From contig CM048853.1 of NCBI GenBank assembly GCA_026545225.1, forward strand, positions 43,292,755 to 43,356,754: DNA of 64,000 bases, in the 5' to 3' direction. The stretch comes from Cornus controversa. Lineage: Eukaryota; Streptophyta; Magnoliopsida; Cornales; Cornaceae. Made by a program: the position numbers and the translations under genes. The notes below the pieces were generated by a model, which worked only from the letters and a program-made list of their open reading frames with translations, was not told the DNA's origin and made no database searches. This document shows positions 1 through 9,723 of this stretch, piece by piece. Each line of letters begins with the position of its first letter. The first letter of the stretch is position 1.

Positions 1-846
1 CTCCCACCCAGTCTTCATGTTCTTCCACGTATGCAGTCAGTATTTCAGCCTGATCACCATATCTATTTCCCGGTACAGGAGCAAGAACCTGCTCCTGTGG
101 GACCTGGGGTAACAATCGCTGCCTTGAGCCCATCATTTTACATGCCAAGTCATTCAATTCCTGGTCCAGTTAGGGGCAGGTCCATGGTTTCTATTCAAGA
201 GATACAAGAGGAGAGAACAGAAGAATCATCCAATCGAACTGAAGTTCTTAACCCCCCTGTTCTTGGTGACCATAAGACTAAACCAATCCAGAAACCAGCA
301 GAGGAGAACAAACAGAAGAGTGGCGGTTTAGAAGCCAAAACTGGAGGCTCTGGTCAACTGGAAGGAAACCCCACCAGGCAATTTGAATGGGTTCCTCCTA
401 GGAGCAAAGACACTGGATATAGGCCTGTTGAGTTCCAGTCTTCTCAATCAAATCATAGACCCTATCGTCCTCCTAGAGCAAGTTCTCATGGAATCTCTAG
501 ACCATCGTCCACGGCAGCCCATGTATTGATCAGAAATGTGGGCCCTGCTTCTTCACTTGGATCCAGACCGCAGAATGTGGGTAACCAGATACGTGCTCCA
601 TTAGAAATGGGAGCTGGAGTTGCTCCATGTTCCACTAGAGCAAAAATAGAATTTGGAGGGCTGCGTTCTCGTTTCGTTGCCCCTGCTGTTCAAATCAGAT
701 CAGTCGTACCAGTCTGTTCTGCCCCACCTGCTAGAAAGATGCAAAGTTCTAACCAGGTGGGGCAGACCTCCAATGGAGAGGTGAAAAATACTGGACAAGA
801 AGACATTCCAGCCGCAAGTTCAGAACTTAGTAAGCTTCGAATGTGA
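1..846 (+). CDS. 3'-terminal exon of an unrecognised, disordered plant protein (partial)
   Basis: The frame is open from the first base of the window to a TGA at 844-846, giving about 281 residues. The first Met in frame is at 31, but the ten residues before it are also open, so the true start lies outside the window. The sequence is low complexity and rich in Ser, Pro, Gly, Arg and Gln. It has a charged patch (about residues 75-115) and a basic Pro/Arg stretch (PYRPPRASS). I see no catalytic motif, membrane segment or zinc-binding pattern. This is the look of a disordered C-terminal tail of a nuclear or RNA-related protein, but I do not recognise the family and assign no function. It lies on the same strand as NOP58, about 2.2 kb upstream of that start codon. 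That it is coding rests on the long open frame and ordered composition ahead of an abrupt change to AT-rich DNA. Confidence 0.7.
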   Translation, partial: LPPSLHVLPRMQSVFQPDHHIYFPVQEQEPAPVGPGVTIAALSPSFYMPSHSIPGPVRGRSMVSIQEIQEERTEESSNRTEVLNPPVLGDHKTKPIQKPAEENKQKSGGLEAKTGGSGQLEGNPTRQFEWVPPRSKDTGYRPVEFQSSQSNHRPYRPPRASSHGISRPSSTAAHVLIRNVGPASSLGSRPQNVGNQIRAPLEMGAGVAPCSTRAKIEFGGLRSRFVAPAVQIRSVVPVCSAPPARKMQSSNQVGQTSNGEVKNTGQEDIPAASSELSKLRM

Positions 847-2641
847 GCAGAACATAGATACTTCAGAATGCATCTTCTTTTTCCTTTTTCACGTTTATTT
901 TACATATTGCTAATTACGACGAGCTACCTAGGCTTCATAATAATTAGAATAAGATAATATGGAGTAGTTATTTGATATCTCCTGGAAATATTGAAATGTA
1001 GAATGCTTTTCTTTACAATCTGCATCTGATAATTTTCTTTCTTTTTGTTTTATTTTTCCTTTTTTATATTTTTTATTTTTGCTGGTGGGTTCTGAGATTT
1101 TGAGGCTGAAAAAGTATGTTTATTGATTGCAAGCAGTTGTGTGGACATATAACGTACCATATGATTGTTATTTCCCTTTTATATGCTGCTTCATAGAGGC
1201 ATGGAAATTATTGACATCCTACAGACAATCTCAATGCCATTTTCACTGACCAATGTGCAGGCAAGTGTAGAAGTGAGAAAATATTTGGTGGTTTAGGCAT
1301 TTCATGTACCTTCTTTTTATTTTTGACTTCTTGTCGTCCCCATTGGGAGTTGAGAAAATATTTGCTGGTTTATGCTTTCAAGTTCCTTTTTCTTCTCTCT
1401 TTTGTACCAGAGCCCAGAGGGTGTCCCCACACTCTTTGGGGAAAAAAAACTTTAGTGCTCCTAGAATATCAATGAGTGACAGGACCCACCGTAGTAAATG
1501 CATCGCATTTTTACTTATGTGACCAAATATAATTGGTTGATGACACTTTTGGCCAAGACCATTTCTTTCCGTCGTCCGAATTCACCACCGACCTACAGCC
1601 TACAGGTATTGTTGGATGAGTTCAGGGAGAGGCTTGACCCCTAACTTCTAGGTCATGCCCGGAGGCCTCATCCACCTGAGCTAGCTGTGGGGTTCCAAAT
1701 TCCAATGATATACTGCAACCATGTTGATTCTGAAAATGGTGTTGAGATTTTAGTCAAACCGCCAATCACAAGTAAATGATTCCTCTTTTAATAGGGCTTC
1801 AAATGGAGTGTGCTTGATTTCGATTTGCTTTTGAATCTGAATTCAAAAATGGGTTGCATGATTGTTATTCAATATGTTCAGATTGGAATTTCGGATTCAA
1901 ATATGAATCCTGACATTAAATGGATTTAGATCCGAATCCGCTCCATTTTCAAGCCTTAATTCTCAACTTTTAACCAATATTTTGGCAGCAGATAAGTGTT
2001 GCTTGATTAAGAGAGTCACTAAAATGGACACAAGAATAGCATTATCAAGGACCAATTCAGGTGGCACAACATGAGCTTTAGCTAGAAGTTGGAGCAACCA
2101 TTTAATGGCGATTGCAGTGTGCATAAGTAACCGCTTGAACTTCTAACAGAAAAAAAAAAAAAAAAAAAGAAAGGTGAAAAAACGGGGTGATAATTGGAAG
2201 GGCTCAACACGATTTTCTTCATTTTGACACACGAAAAAAAAAAAGATTGAGATTTTTTGAATGATTGTTGTTGGGTTGATGCAATTCTATTGTTATTTAC
2301 AATTTCTTGTTGAAGGCTTCATTTTTTTATTTTTGTGTGTGTATATTTGTGCGTGTTTAGACATGCATATATATATATATATATATATGCTGTGATTTTT
2401 AGATATTTTGATTTGAATTTTTAGTTAAGTTGTGCTTCGTTATCATATAAGGATGATTCAACATAATTTTTGTGTTTATTCATATGCATTTTGTATTTTA
2501 TTGGTATTGTGTGAGGTGTATATACTGGTCTAGATACGTAGTAGGTGACAATTTAATCCGCCCACCCTTAAGGGAAGATATGTCGTGTTTAAACTGGCAA
2601 GGGTTGGTATAGGATTTAAAGTGTATAACCCGACCCTGATT
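847..2641. other. Intergenic: 3' UTR of the first gene, SINE-like relic, A-tract, AT repeat
   Basis: AT-rich DNA follows the stop at 846 and probably includes the 3' UTR. A tRNA-like block on the minus strand at about 1595-1705 has an A-box-like TAGCTCAGGTGG and a B-box-like GGTCAAGCCTC; it may be an old SINE. An A-run lies at 2151-2168 and a short (AT) repeat at 2368-2389. I see no supported coding exon. Confidence 0.5.
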
Positions 2642-2817
2642 TGGGCCGGATGGGTAAACATTAAACCCGCCTTCCCGCTCCGGCTAGATCATAATTACAT
2701 ATATACCCTTACATAGTCAGAAACACCATTCTATATATATATATGATACATAACCTATTTCTCACTTTACTTTTAGGGTTTATCAGCCGCGACCCCCGTC
2801 CCCCAACCCCTAAACCC
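2642..2817 (+). promoter_or_regulatory. NOP58 promoter: site II element plus telo-boxes
   Basis: A TGGGCC site II core lies at 2642-2647. An exact telo-box (AAACCCTAA on the minus strand, read as TTAGGGTTT on +) lies at 2773-2781. A second telo-like block AACCCCTAAACCC is at 2805-2817, followed by a CT-rich leader at 2857-2880. In plants the site II plus telo-box pair is characteristic of ribosomal-protein and ribosome-biogenesis genes and is bound by TCP and telo-box factors. Its position 240-380 bp before the NOP58 start codon fits a growth-coupled promoter. A leader intron ending at the TTGCAG before 3001 is possible. Confidence 0.75.
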
Positions 2818-3019
2818 GGCTGCCAGCAACCATCACTCCTTCACAACAGCTGCGCTCCTCTCTCTCTCTCTCTCTCTCCTCTTTGCGCCGACGATCCTCT
2901 CATCTCAAAGTATAACTGCAAGTTAAAATGGTGTTGGTTTAATATGGTGTTTGTTTAACTGAGGGTTTTAGAATATGATTGTGTTAATGATTATTGCAGG
3001 TATACTTTGAGGCTTAAAA

Positions 3020-3109
3020 ATGCTTGTGTTGTTCGAAACTCCTGCGGGCTTCGCCCTTTTTAAAGTATTGGATGAAGGGAAGCTCTCCAAAGTTGAGGTA
3101 ATTGGTTTC

Positions 3110-3159
<50 letters not shown>

Positions 3160-6100
3160 AGTATCAGTGTGTGTAGATATTTGTGGGTCTTTTGGGTATG
3201 AAGCTCGTGTCCTTGTATACTAATCGTTATGATTTCTATTGCAGGATTTGTGGAAAGAGTTTTCTACAGCTGACACAGCTAGACAGGTAATTTTTGTGTT
3301 TCCTCTCTCACAAGCGCAAGAACCTATACTTGCACGCATATGTTTGAATATATTATCTTCGTCTTTGTATTGCTTTTGAGAATCATGGTTCTTGTATTTT
3401 TATTCTATGGTTACTTTTGGCGCATGTGTTGAATATAGATAGATATTCATTGGTGAAATTGGTTACAAGCTCTGCTATATATCTAAAAAAAGAGAGAAAG
3501 AAGTGAAAAACAAAGAAAAAGGGGAGTAATTATAGAATCGGAACCTTGATATGCTATTGAGATATTATATGGTGGTGTTTTAAACTTGTAAGTTGGTATT
3601 TAAGAGTCTTATACATACAAAGGTGTCTGTTACAGTAACTTTGAGATGATACTACTTTTTTTGTTTGGAAGAGCATCCATCCAATGTCATGTTGAAGATG
3701 ACATGTTTGATGGGAAATGAAGTCCGAGTGGAAGTGTAATTTTAATATTGTTTTTGGGTCAAGTGCCAAGTTTAAACTACTTGAGTTATGCATCTTACGT
3801 GCCACCAATTTCATGTCTTAAGTTATTTGTTTTATGGGACTAGATTGTGATGTCTCTTGCATTGTTTGAAATGCAAATGGATTGTGTTTGTCATAGGTTT
3901 ATGCTTGTAAATTTGCAAGATGTACGTATTCTAAATATTGGAGTGTGAATTCCTGGATTTCTTTGTTTCTTTCTTTATATTATTTTATTGACATTTGAAA
4001 TAATATCAGTATAGTTTAAGTTATCATATACATTTACCTGATGGGTAAAATTGCAATTAACATGTCATGGCTGACATCTAATTGTTTTTCGTTCTCTTGT
4101 TCCCTGCTTTGGATTCTTGTTCTTATTCTTGCTTTAATTTGTCATTAAATCATTGTTCTAAATGTTATTTTTTATATCAAAATTAGGTTGTGAAACTAAA
4201 AGCATTCTCTAAGTTTGAGAACACATCAGAGGCCCTGTCTGCAGCCACCTTATTGATTGATAGCAAGCCCAGCAAAGGTCTCCGCAAGTTCCTGCGTTCT
4301 CATTGTGATGGTGAAACATTGGCTGTGGCTGATTCTAAACTTGGAAATGCAATCAAGGAGAAACTGGTTAGCTAACACCTTAAATCTTAAGAAATATCAG
4401 GTGCCATTACATTGCTTCCTTGCTTCCATTTTATTCCATATTAAGTTGGATCATTTAATGTCCTGCAGCAAATTGATTGTGTTCACAACAATACCGTGAT
4501 GGAACTGATGAGAGGGGTGAGAAGTCAATTGACTGAACTCATATCTGGTCTTGGTACTCAAGATTTGGCTCCAATGAGCTTGGGTTTATCCCACAGCCTC
4601 TCTAGATACAAGCTAAAATTCAGTCCTGATAAGGTGACTTCCTTTTTATATTACTATTTTTTATTGATTATGGTAAGGTGAATTAGCTTGTTTCTGTATT
4701 CATGGCTTCTTTTTTTTCGTTCTTTTTTCTTTCCACAAGCAACTACATATATTATTAGAATCAATGCATGTAATGAATAATGGATGATCAAAATGGGAAG
4801 TAAGCCAATTAGTTCTGTTTTCTTTTACTCTTTCAATTAAAATTTAAATCTCAGTATTATCACTTACTTTTTTTCCTGTTCTACTAGGTGGACACAATGA
4901 TCATTCAGGCCATTGGCTTGTTGGATGATCTTGACAAAGAACTGAACACGTATGCAATGAGGGTTCGGGAGTGGTATGGGTGGCATTTTCCGGAGCTTGC
5001 AAAGATTGTACAAGATAACATCCTCTATGCCAAAGTAGTAAAGATGATGAGTAATCGCACAAATGCTGCAAAGCTTGATTTCTCTGAGGTAGAGCTTTTG
5101 TTTTGTTCTCAGTCACGATTGTACTGTCCAGCTTTATCCATGTGGGCAGCAAATTAGGTTACCATTTGCTGTTCGTAGTAGGATTCCAAAATCCACCTTT
5201 TTCTCTTGATCCTTTTGCTTTTCATATTAAAGGCACCATATACCTAATTTCTGCACAATTGTACTGCTTGCACGGTTTAATGACGAACTCAGTGGAAATG
5301 AAGTTGTAACCTCTCCCAAGTCCCAATCAGGGCAGCATGGAGGTCATCAGATGGTATCATGTTCAGTAGTCCTTGCATAATTCTAATTATTCTTTAATTA
5401 TTGTGGAAAGGAAATGGATGTTTTGTACAGAAACTTGTGACTTGAATTGAATGGATAGGGAAAGCTGCTAGGTCTATATTGGTCTAAGTTATTCAAGTGT
5501 GTTGCATATCACAAGTTTTCTGATGCTTGTTTGTGAAAATGTTTTTAGAGCTAGGAAATTACTTCTATTTTGGCAGTTGACGATGATTAATGCTCATTGT
5601 AAATGTTCACAGATATTACCAGAAGAGGTGGAGACGGAACTGAAAGAGGCAGCCATGATTTCTATGGGTACTGAAGTTAGTGAACTGGATTTGATGAATA
5701 TTAAGGACCTCTGCGACCAAGTTCTCTCTCTTTCAGAGTATAGAGCTCAATTGTATGACTACTTAAAGAGTAGGATGAACACCATCGCGCCAAATCTTAC
5801 CGCTCTTGTTGGAGAACTAGTAGGTGCCCGCCTTATTGCACACGGGGGCAGTTTATTGAATCTTTCAAAGCAACCTGGGAGTACGGTTCAAATTCTTGGT
5901 GCAGAAAAGGCTCTCTTCCGTGCTTTAAAGACAAAGCATGCAACTCCCAAGTACGGACTTATCTACCATGCATCTTTAATTGGGCAGGCAGCACCAAAAC
6001 ACAAGGGAAAAATTTCACGATCTCTTGCTGCCAAAGCTGCATTAGCGATTCGATATGATGCTCTTGGAGATAGCCAAGACAACACTATGGGATTGGAGAA

Positions 6101-6854
6101 CCGAGCTAAGGTACTTGGGATCATAAGTTGGCAAGTATCTATGCTTCTGGTACATTCGTTCTTTTGTTAATTTTTTCTTGTGTAATCTTTCATAGCTTGA
6201 AGCGCGGTTGAGGATTCTTGAAGGTAGAGAATTGAATCGTTCTGCTGGTTCTGCTAAAGGCAAACCTAAGATAGAATTCTATGATAAGGACCGTAAGAAG
6301 GGAGCAGGAGCATTGATAACCCCTGCGAAGGTCTGGAATTTATTTCATGTGGTTGTATGACATTGTTGATTTTTTGTACTTGTTGCATGCAAGTAATGAC
6401 TCCTTGTTTTCTGTAGACTTACAATCCTTCAGCAGATTCTCTTCTTGGGAGGACAGAATCAGCGGCTGAGAAAGAAGAAATGGTCCCAAAGAGGAAGCGT
6501 GAAGCAGAACCATCTGAAACTGATGCAGCAGGAGAGGAGGAGGCACCTGTTGCAACTGATGAACAGAAGAAAGAAAAGAAGAAAAAGAAGAAGAAGAAAG
6601 CTGCTGATGAAGAGGGCACAGACTTGCCTGATGATGGGGCCTCTGCTGAACCAGAAAGTGAAGAGCGGAAAAAAGAAAAGAAGAAAAAGAAGAAACATTT
6701 AGCTGAGAATTCTGAGCTGGATAACAATGGCAATAATGCTGAGGCAGGAGAGAAGAAGAAAAAGAAAAGAAAACACGCTGAACCGGATGAAGAGGAAACT
6801 GAAACGCCAAGCAAGAAGAAAGAGAAAAAGAAGAAGAAGAAAAGTGAAGCATGA
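3020..6854 (+). CDS. NOP58: NOP58/NOP5, core protein of box C/D snoRNPs (8 coding exons)
   Basis: Core protein of box C/D snoRNPs, which guide rRNA 2'-O-methylation and pre-rRNA processing in the nucleolus, with NOP56, fibrillarin and the 15.5K protein. Exons: 3020-3097, 3245-3286, 4187-4366, 4469-4633, 4888-5088, 5613-6110, 6196-6330 and 6417-6854. All introns are GT-AG, and every exon is a multiple of three (all phase 0). The 578-residue product begins [16 protein letters not shown], the NOP5 N-terminal domain (about 1-65). It continues through the coiled-coil/NOSIC region (about 155-220) to the Nop domain (about 225-400), with [14 protein letters not shown] from residue 318. The tail (about 435-578) has several Lys runs ([11 protein letters not shown]) alternating with acidic stretches, typical of the KKE/D tail of NOP58, and makes it slightly longer than usual. 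No frameshift or missing motif is seen, so it should be functional. Family assignment is near certain; exact 5' UTR structure is not. Confidence 0.97.
3111..3158. repeat. (AT)n microsatellite in NOP58 intron 1
   Basis: About 24 uninterrupted AT units lie inside the first coding intron, about 90 bp before exon 2. It is likely polymorphic between individuals. Confidence 0.95.
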
Positions 6855-8324
6855 TAAGGTCAGTAAAGTTCATGGGTGAGTAGCAAGCCTAACAATTTTG
6901 GGGGTTATCTTAGGCGATGGGTTTGTGTTTCTGTAAAATTTATGCTTTGTTGGTTTATCTTTAGTAATTGTGGATTTCAACTTTATTTCTAGTGTATTTT
7001 CAATTTATTGAGATCATGATCTTGCGAGAGGTTGATTTGGCAGAGGACATCACTGCATCCGACTTGCTCTCTACATATGACAGTTCATTTTGAAATGAAA
7101 ATGGCAATTTCTCATGCACATAGATTTTGTTGATTGAGTGCTTTATGTATAGAAGTTCTTATGAATCTTTTGCATGGTTTAAGAGATCATCATCAAAAGT
7201 TTTGTTCAGTCCTTTGAATTGCTTACTTAACTAGTTATTCATGTGGGATTGAACTTTGCAAGTGTTTCCAGATTACCATGAATCTTTTGCATGGTTCAAG
7301 TAAAATTGTTACAGTGTTGCATCTCAAAATAATTATGTTATGTTGCATTCTCGAAGTAAATGTGTTGCATCGGGGATGCACGTAATTGTAGTAAATGTGT
7401 TGCATGAATGTTGCATCGGGATGTTCGTAATTGTGTTGCTGCATATGCACTTAAAAATACTGCGCACTACAGATGATGATCCAATTGAGATGAAAATAGA
7501 AGAGATGTGGAAAAAGAATTTTATTAAGTTAACTATATACCCATTTTTATAATCATGTCCTACCTAAATTGCTTATCTTTTTCTTCTAGTCCATGTATTA
7601 GAAATTAGAAACTTGGTCACAGATTAATGGTCCCGTTCACGGTTCACAGCATTTAGAAACTTGCTGTGAAAAAGAGCACATTGAATCACACTCTAGATCC
7701 ATCTCATTTTCAAGAAAAATTAGGTCAACGCATGTTTTTTTTTTGTTAATTAAGAAACTAATATTAAATAGGAAAAAACTACTAGGAATTCTCATTATAT
7801 TTTGACTTTTAGCCATTAGATCAAAGGGTGTGAGAATGCCTTTTGAGAACACCTTCATATATAATAAACTTGCTCTATTTGTGACCAAGGCTTATTTTGT
7901 ATGAAAAAAATGGTTGATTAATTGAGTAGTTCAATAATGGATTTATCAGTTTGTGATAAAAAATAAAAAATCTTTCACGTTATGCAATTTTGGATGACCA
8001 AATAGCAATTTTGAAGTTACAAGCTTAACAACTTACAGCTAGAATAATTGCTTGAATTTGGAATAAAAAAACTTGCAATTATATATATATAAGTTTAGGT
8101 TTTGATTGAAACTGTCAGTTATTCTAATTGAAAAACTTGCAAGGGTAATTGGTCAGTTAAAGGTAGAACTATCTGGAATAAAGTCAACCAGATCTTAGGG
8201 GAGGTTGAATACTATATTTTAAAAACTTTAATCCTAGCGTAATTCAGCAAAATCTCAAAAAAGTGAGAGTAATTTACCTTATTATTTTCTAAATTTTAGA
8301 AATAAAAGAGTTTGTGTTAGGTAG
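6855..8324. other. Intergenic: NOP58 3' UTR then AT-rich spacer
   Basis: NOP58 3' UTR and AT-rich DNA. At about 7312-7445 the word TGTTGCAT recurs five or more times with variable spacing, looking like a degenerate minisatellite. The rest, including a short AT run at 8080-8092, shows no coding exon or element that I can support. Confidence 0.5.
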
Positions 8325-8400
8325 TTTAGAGAAGAAATAGAATTAGAAAAGAATACTTGTAATTTAGAGAAGAAATAGAATTGGAAAAGAATACTTGTTT
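8325..8400. repeat. Tandem duplication, 2 x 38 bp
   Basis: Units 8325-8362 and 8363-8400 both begin TTTAGAGAAGAAATAGAATT and differ at very few positions. It is a recent local duplication in AT-rich spacer. Confidence 0.9.
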
Positions 8401-8586
8401 AAAAGTTCTTATATTTTTATATATTTATTGTAATAAATAATATTATAAAAAATAAAAAATATATTATAAAAAATAAAAAAAAATGATTGAAATAAAACGC
8501 TCTACAATTTTCAATAAAAATATAGACATTGTGTGAAGAAAATACCTTGTGTCAAAATATCTAATGCATGGTATGCTTTATCGTAC

Positions 8587-8746
8587 TTTTGAAAGTAGCA
8601 TAGGAGATTTTCTAATAACAACTTGTTACTCTGATCCTTTAAGTGAAAAAAAACAAAAAAAAAATGTTTTGAAAGTAGTATAGGAGATTTTCTAATAACA
8701 ACTTGTTACTCTGATCCTTTAAGTGAAAAAAAACAAAAAAAAAATG
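8587..8746. repeat. Tandem duplication, 2 x 80 bp
   Basis: Units 8587-8666 and 8667-8746 begin TTTTGAAAGTAG and end in A-rich AAAATG. I find a single mismatch (GTAGCA against GTAGTA), so the duplication is very recent. It sits about 310 bp upstream of the small Cys-rich gene and could contribute to its promoter. Confidence 0.95.
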
Positions 8747-8956
8747 TATAGAGATAAATATATATTTTCTCGTACTTGTATTTATGTGTGATGTATAGAA
8801 GTTTGAAGAGTAGGTTGAAGAAGAAGAGTAGGTGTAACCATGCATTGCTCCGTGACTTACTTGACCTTTTCACTTATCAGTCAAATGTGCTGGAAGGTGG
8901 AATGGAAGACTACTTCTTCATTAAGGAATAAGGAGTCTCTCTCTCACAGAAGTTTT

Positions 8957-8964
8957 TATATATA
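8957..8964 (+). promoter_or_regulatory. TATA box of the Cys-rich peptide gene
   Basis: TATATATA lies 92 bp before the ATG at 9056 and is followed by a leader with a GA-rich stretch (9026-9055) directly abutting the start codon. Spacing and composition suit a plant core promoter with a Y-patch/GA-type leader. Confidence 0.6.
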
Positions 8965-9055
8965 GATACGTTTGCTTGCAAGAATTGGATCAGCCCATTC
9001 GCTTCACTACATTCATACTTTTTAGAGAGAGAAAGAGAAAGAGAGAGAGAGAGAG

Positions 9056-9594
9056 ATGCCTCCAGGTTGGGGACCGCCACCAGGACCTCCAGGAGGGCCT
9101 CCATGTTGTGGCTGCCTTGATTTTCTCTGTGGGGGAATTTGCCGAGCTCTAGCTTCATGGTCAGTTCTCTCTCTCTCTCTCCCTCTCATTTTACAAGATT
9201 GAGAGAGTGGTTTGCTATAAATGCATGTTTAGTTCACAAAAAATGAAAAGAATAGGAAAAAACTAGAATTAGGGCACTCAAGCTCGTGTCCTCATCTGGT
9301 ATTGTTATTTTTTTTAAAAATTTGAAAATTATTTGAAGGTATTTTTATTTTCTTATAGACTCACCATTAAAAAAAATTCAAAAATAATTTTTAACAATAC
9401 TATGATGAATGAGTTATTTGTATTAATTTAAGTCTTATATTAATGGACATTTTTATCATTATAGTATCATTTTACAACAATTGGATTGGATAGTTTAAGG
9501 AGAGTTTTAGGTCAAATTTATCTTAAGGGGTTTTGTGCCCCAAAATTGAAAATTGAGGTTTTTGTTATGCCTTTTGCCTTAAATTTTAACAAAA

Positions 9595-9625
<31 letters not shown>

Positions 9626-9723
9626 GCAGTTTCTATCTGCTGTGCTGCTGCTGTATCTTCGAGAGCTGCTGTGGCCCAATGTTTGGTGGGCCACCTGGAC
9701 CTCATGGCCCACGTCCCTTCTAA
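9056..9723 (+). CDS. 65-residue Gly/Pro/Cys-rich small protein (2 exons)
   Basis: Exon 1 is 9056-9159 and exon 2 is 9630-9723, joined across a GT-AG intron (GTCAGT donor, TTATTGCAG acceptor) that splits a Cys codon. The product has 65 residues and starts MPPGWGPPPGPPGGPP. The core holds 12 cysteines, including CFYLLCCCC, and the protein ends GGPPGPHGPRPF. The termini are Gly-Pro-rich arms flanking a hydrophobic Cys-rich centre of about 33 residues (17-49). This resembles plant small Cys-rich membrane-associated proteins of the CYSTM-like kind, where cysteines cluster in a short hydrophobic segment and may be acylated or bind metal. I infer membrane association but cannot assign a family or role. 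Support comes from the correct splice phase, a symmetric protein design restored only by splicing, and a TATA box upstream. There is no signal peptide and no frameshift. Confidence 0.8.
9596..9626. repeat. (ATT)n microsatellite ending at the splice acceptor
   Basis: About ten ATT units run directly into the TTATTGCAG acceptor of the Cys-rich gene intron, so repeat-length change would alter the spacing of the polypyrimidine/branch region. Confidence 0.9.

Noticed and set aside
5089-5612. Intron-hosted box C/D snoRNA in NOP58
   Set aside because: TGATGA-like and CTGA words exist but no C, D', C', D set with terminal stem was found at snoRNA spacing in any NOP58 intron.
6340-6873. Long minus-strand frames opposite the NOP58 tail
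   Set aside because: They are the antisense of Lys/Glu codon runs (AAG/GAG giving Phe/Leu/Ser), with no independent gene signals.
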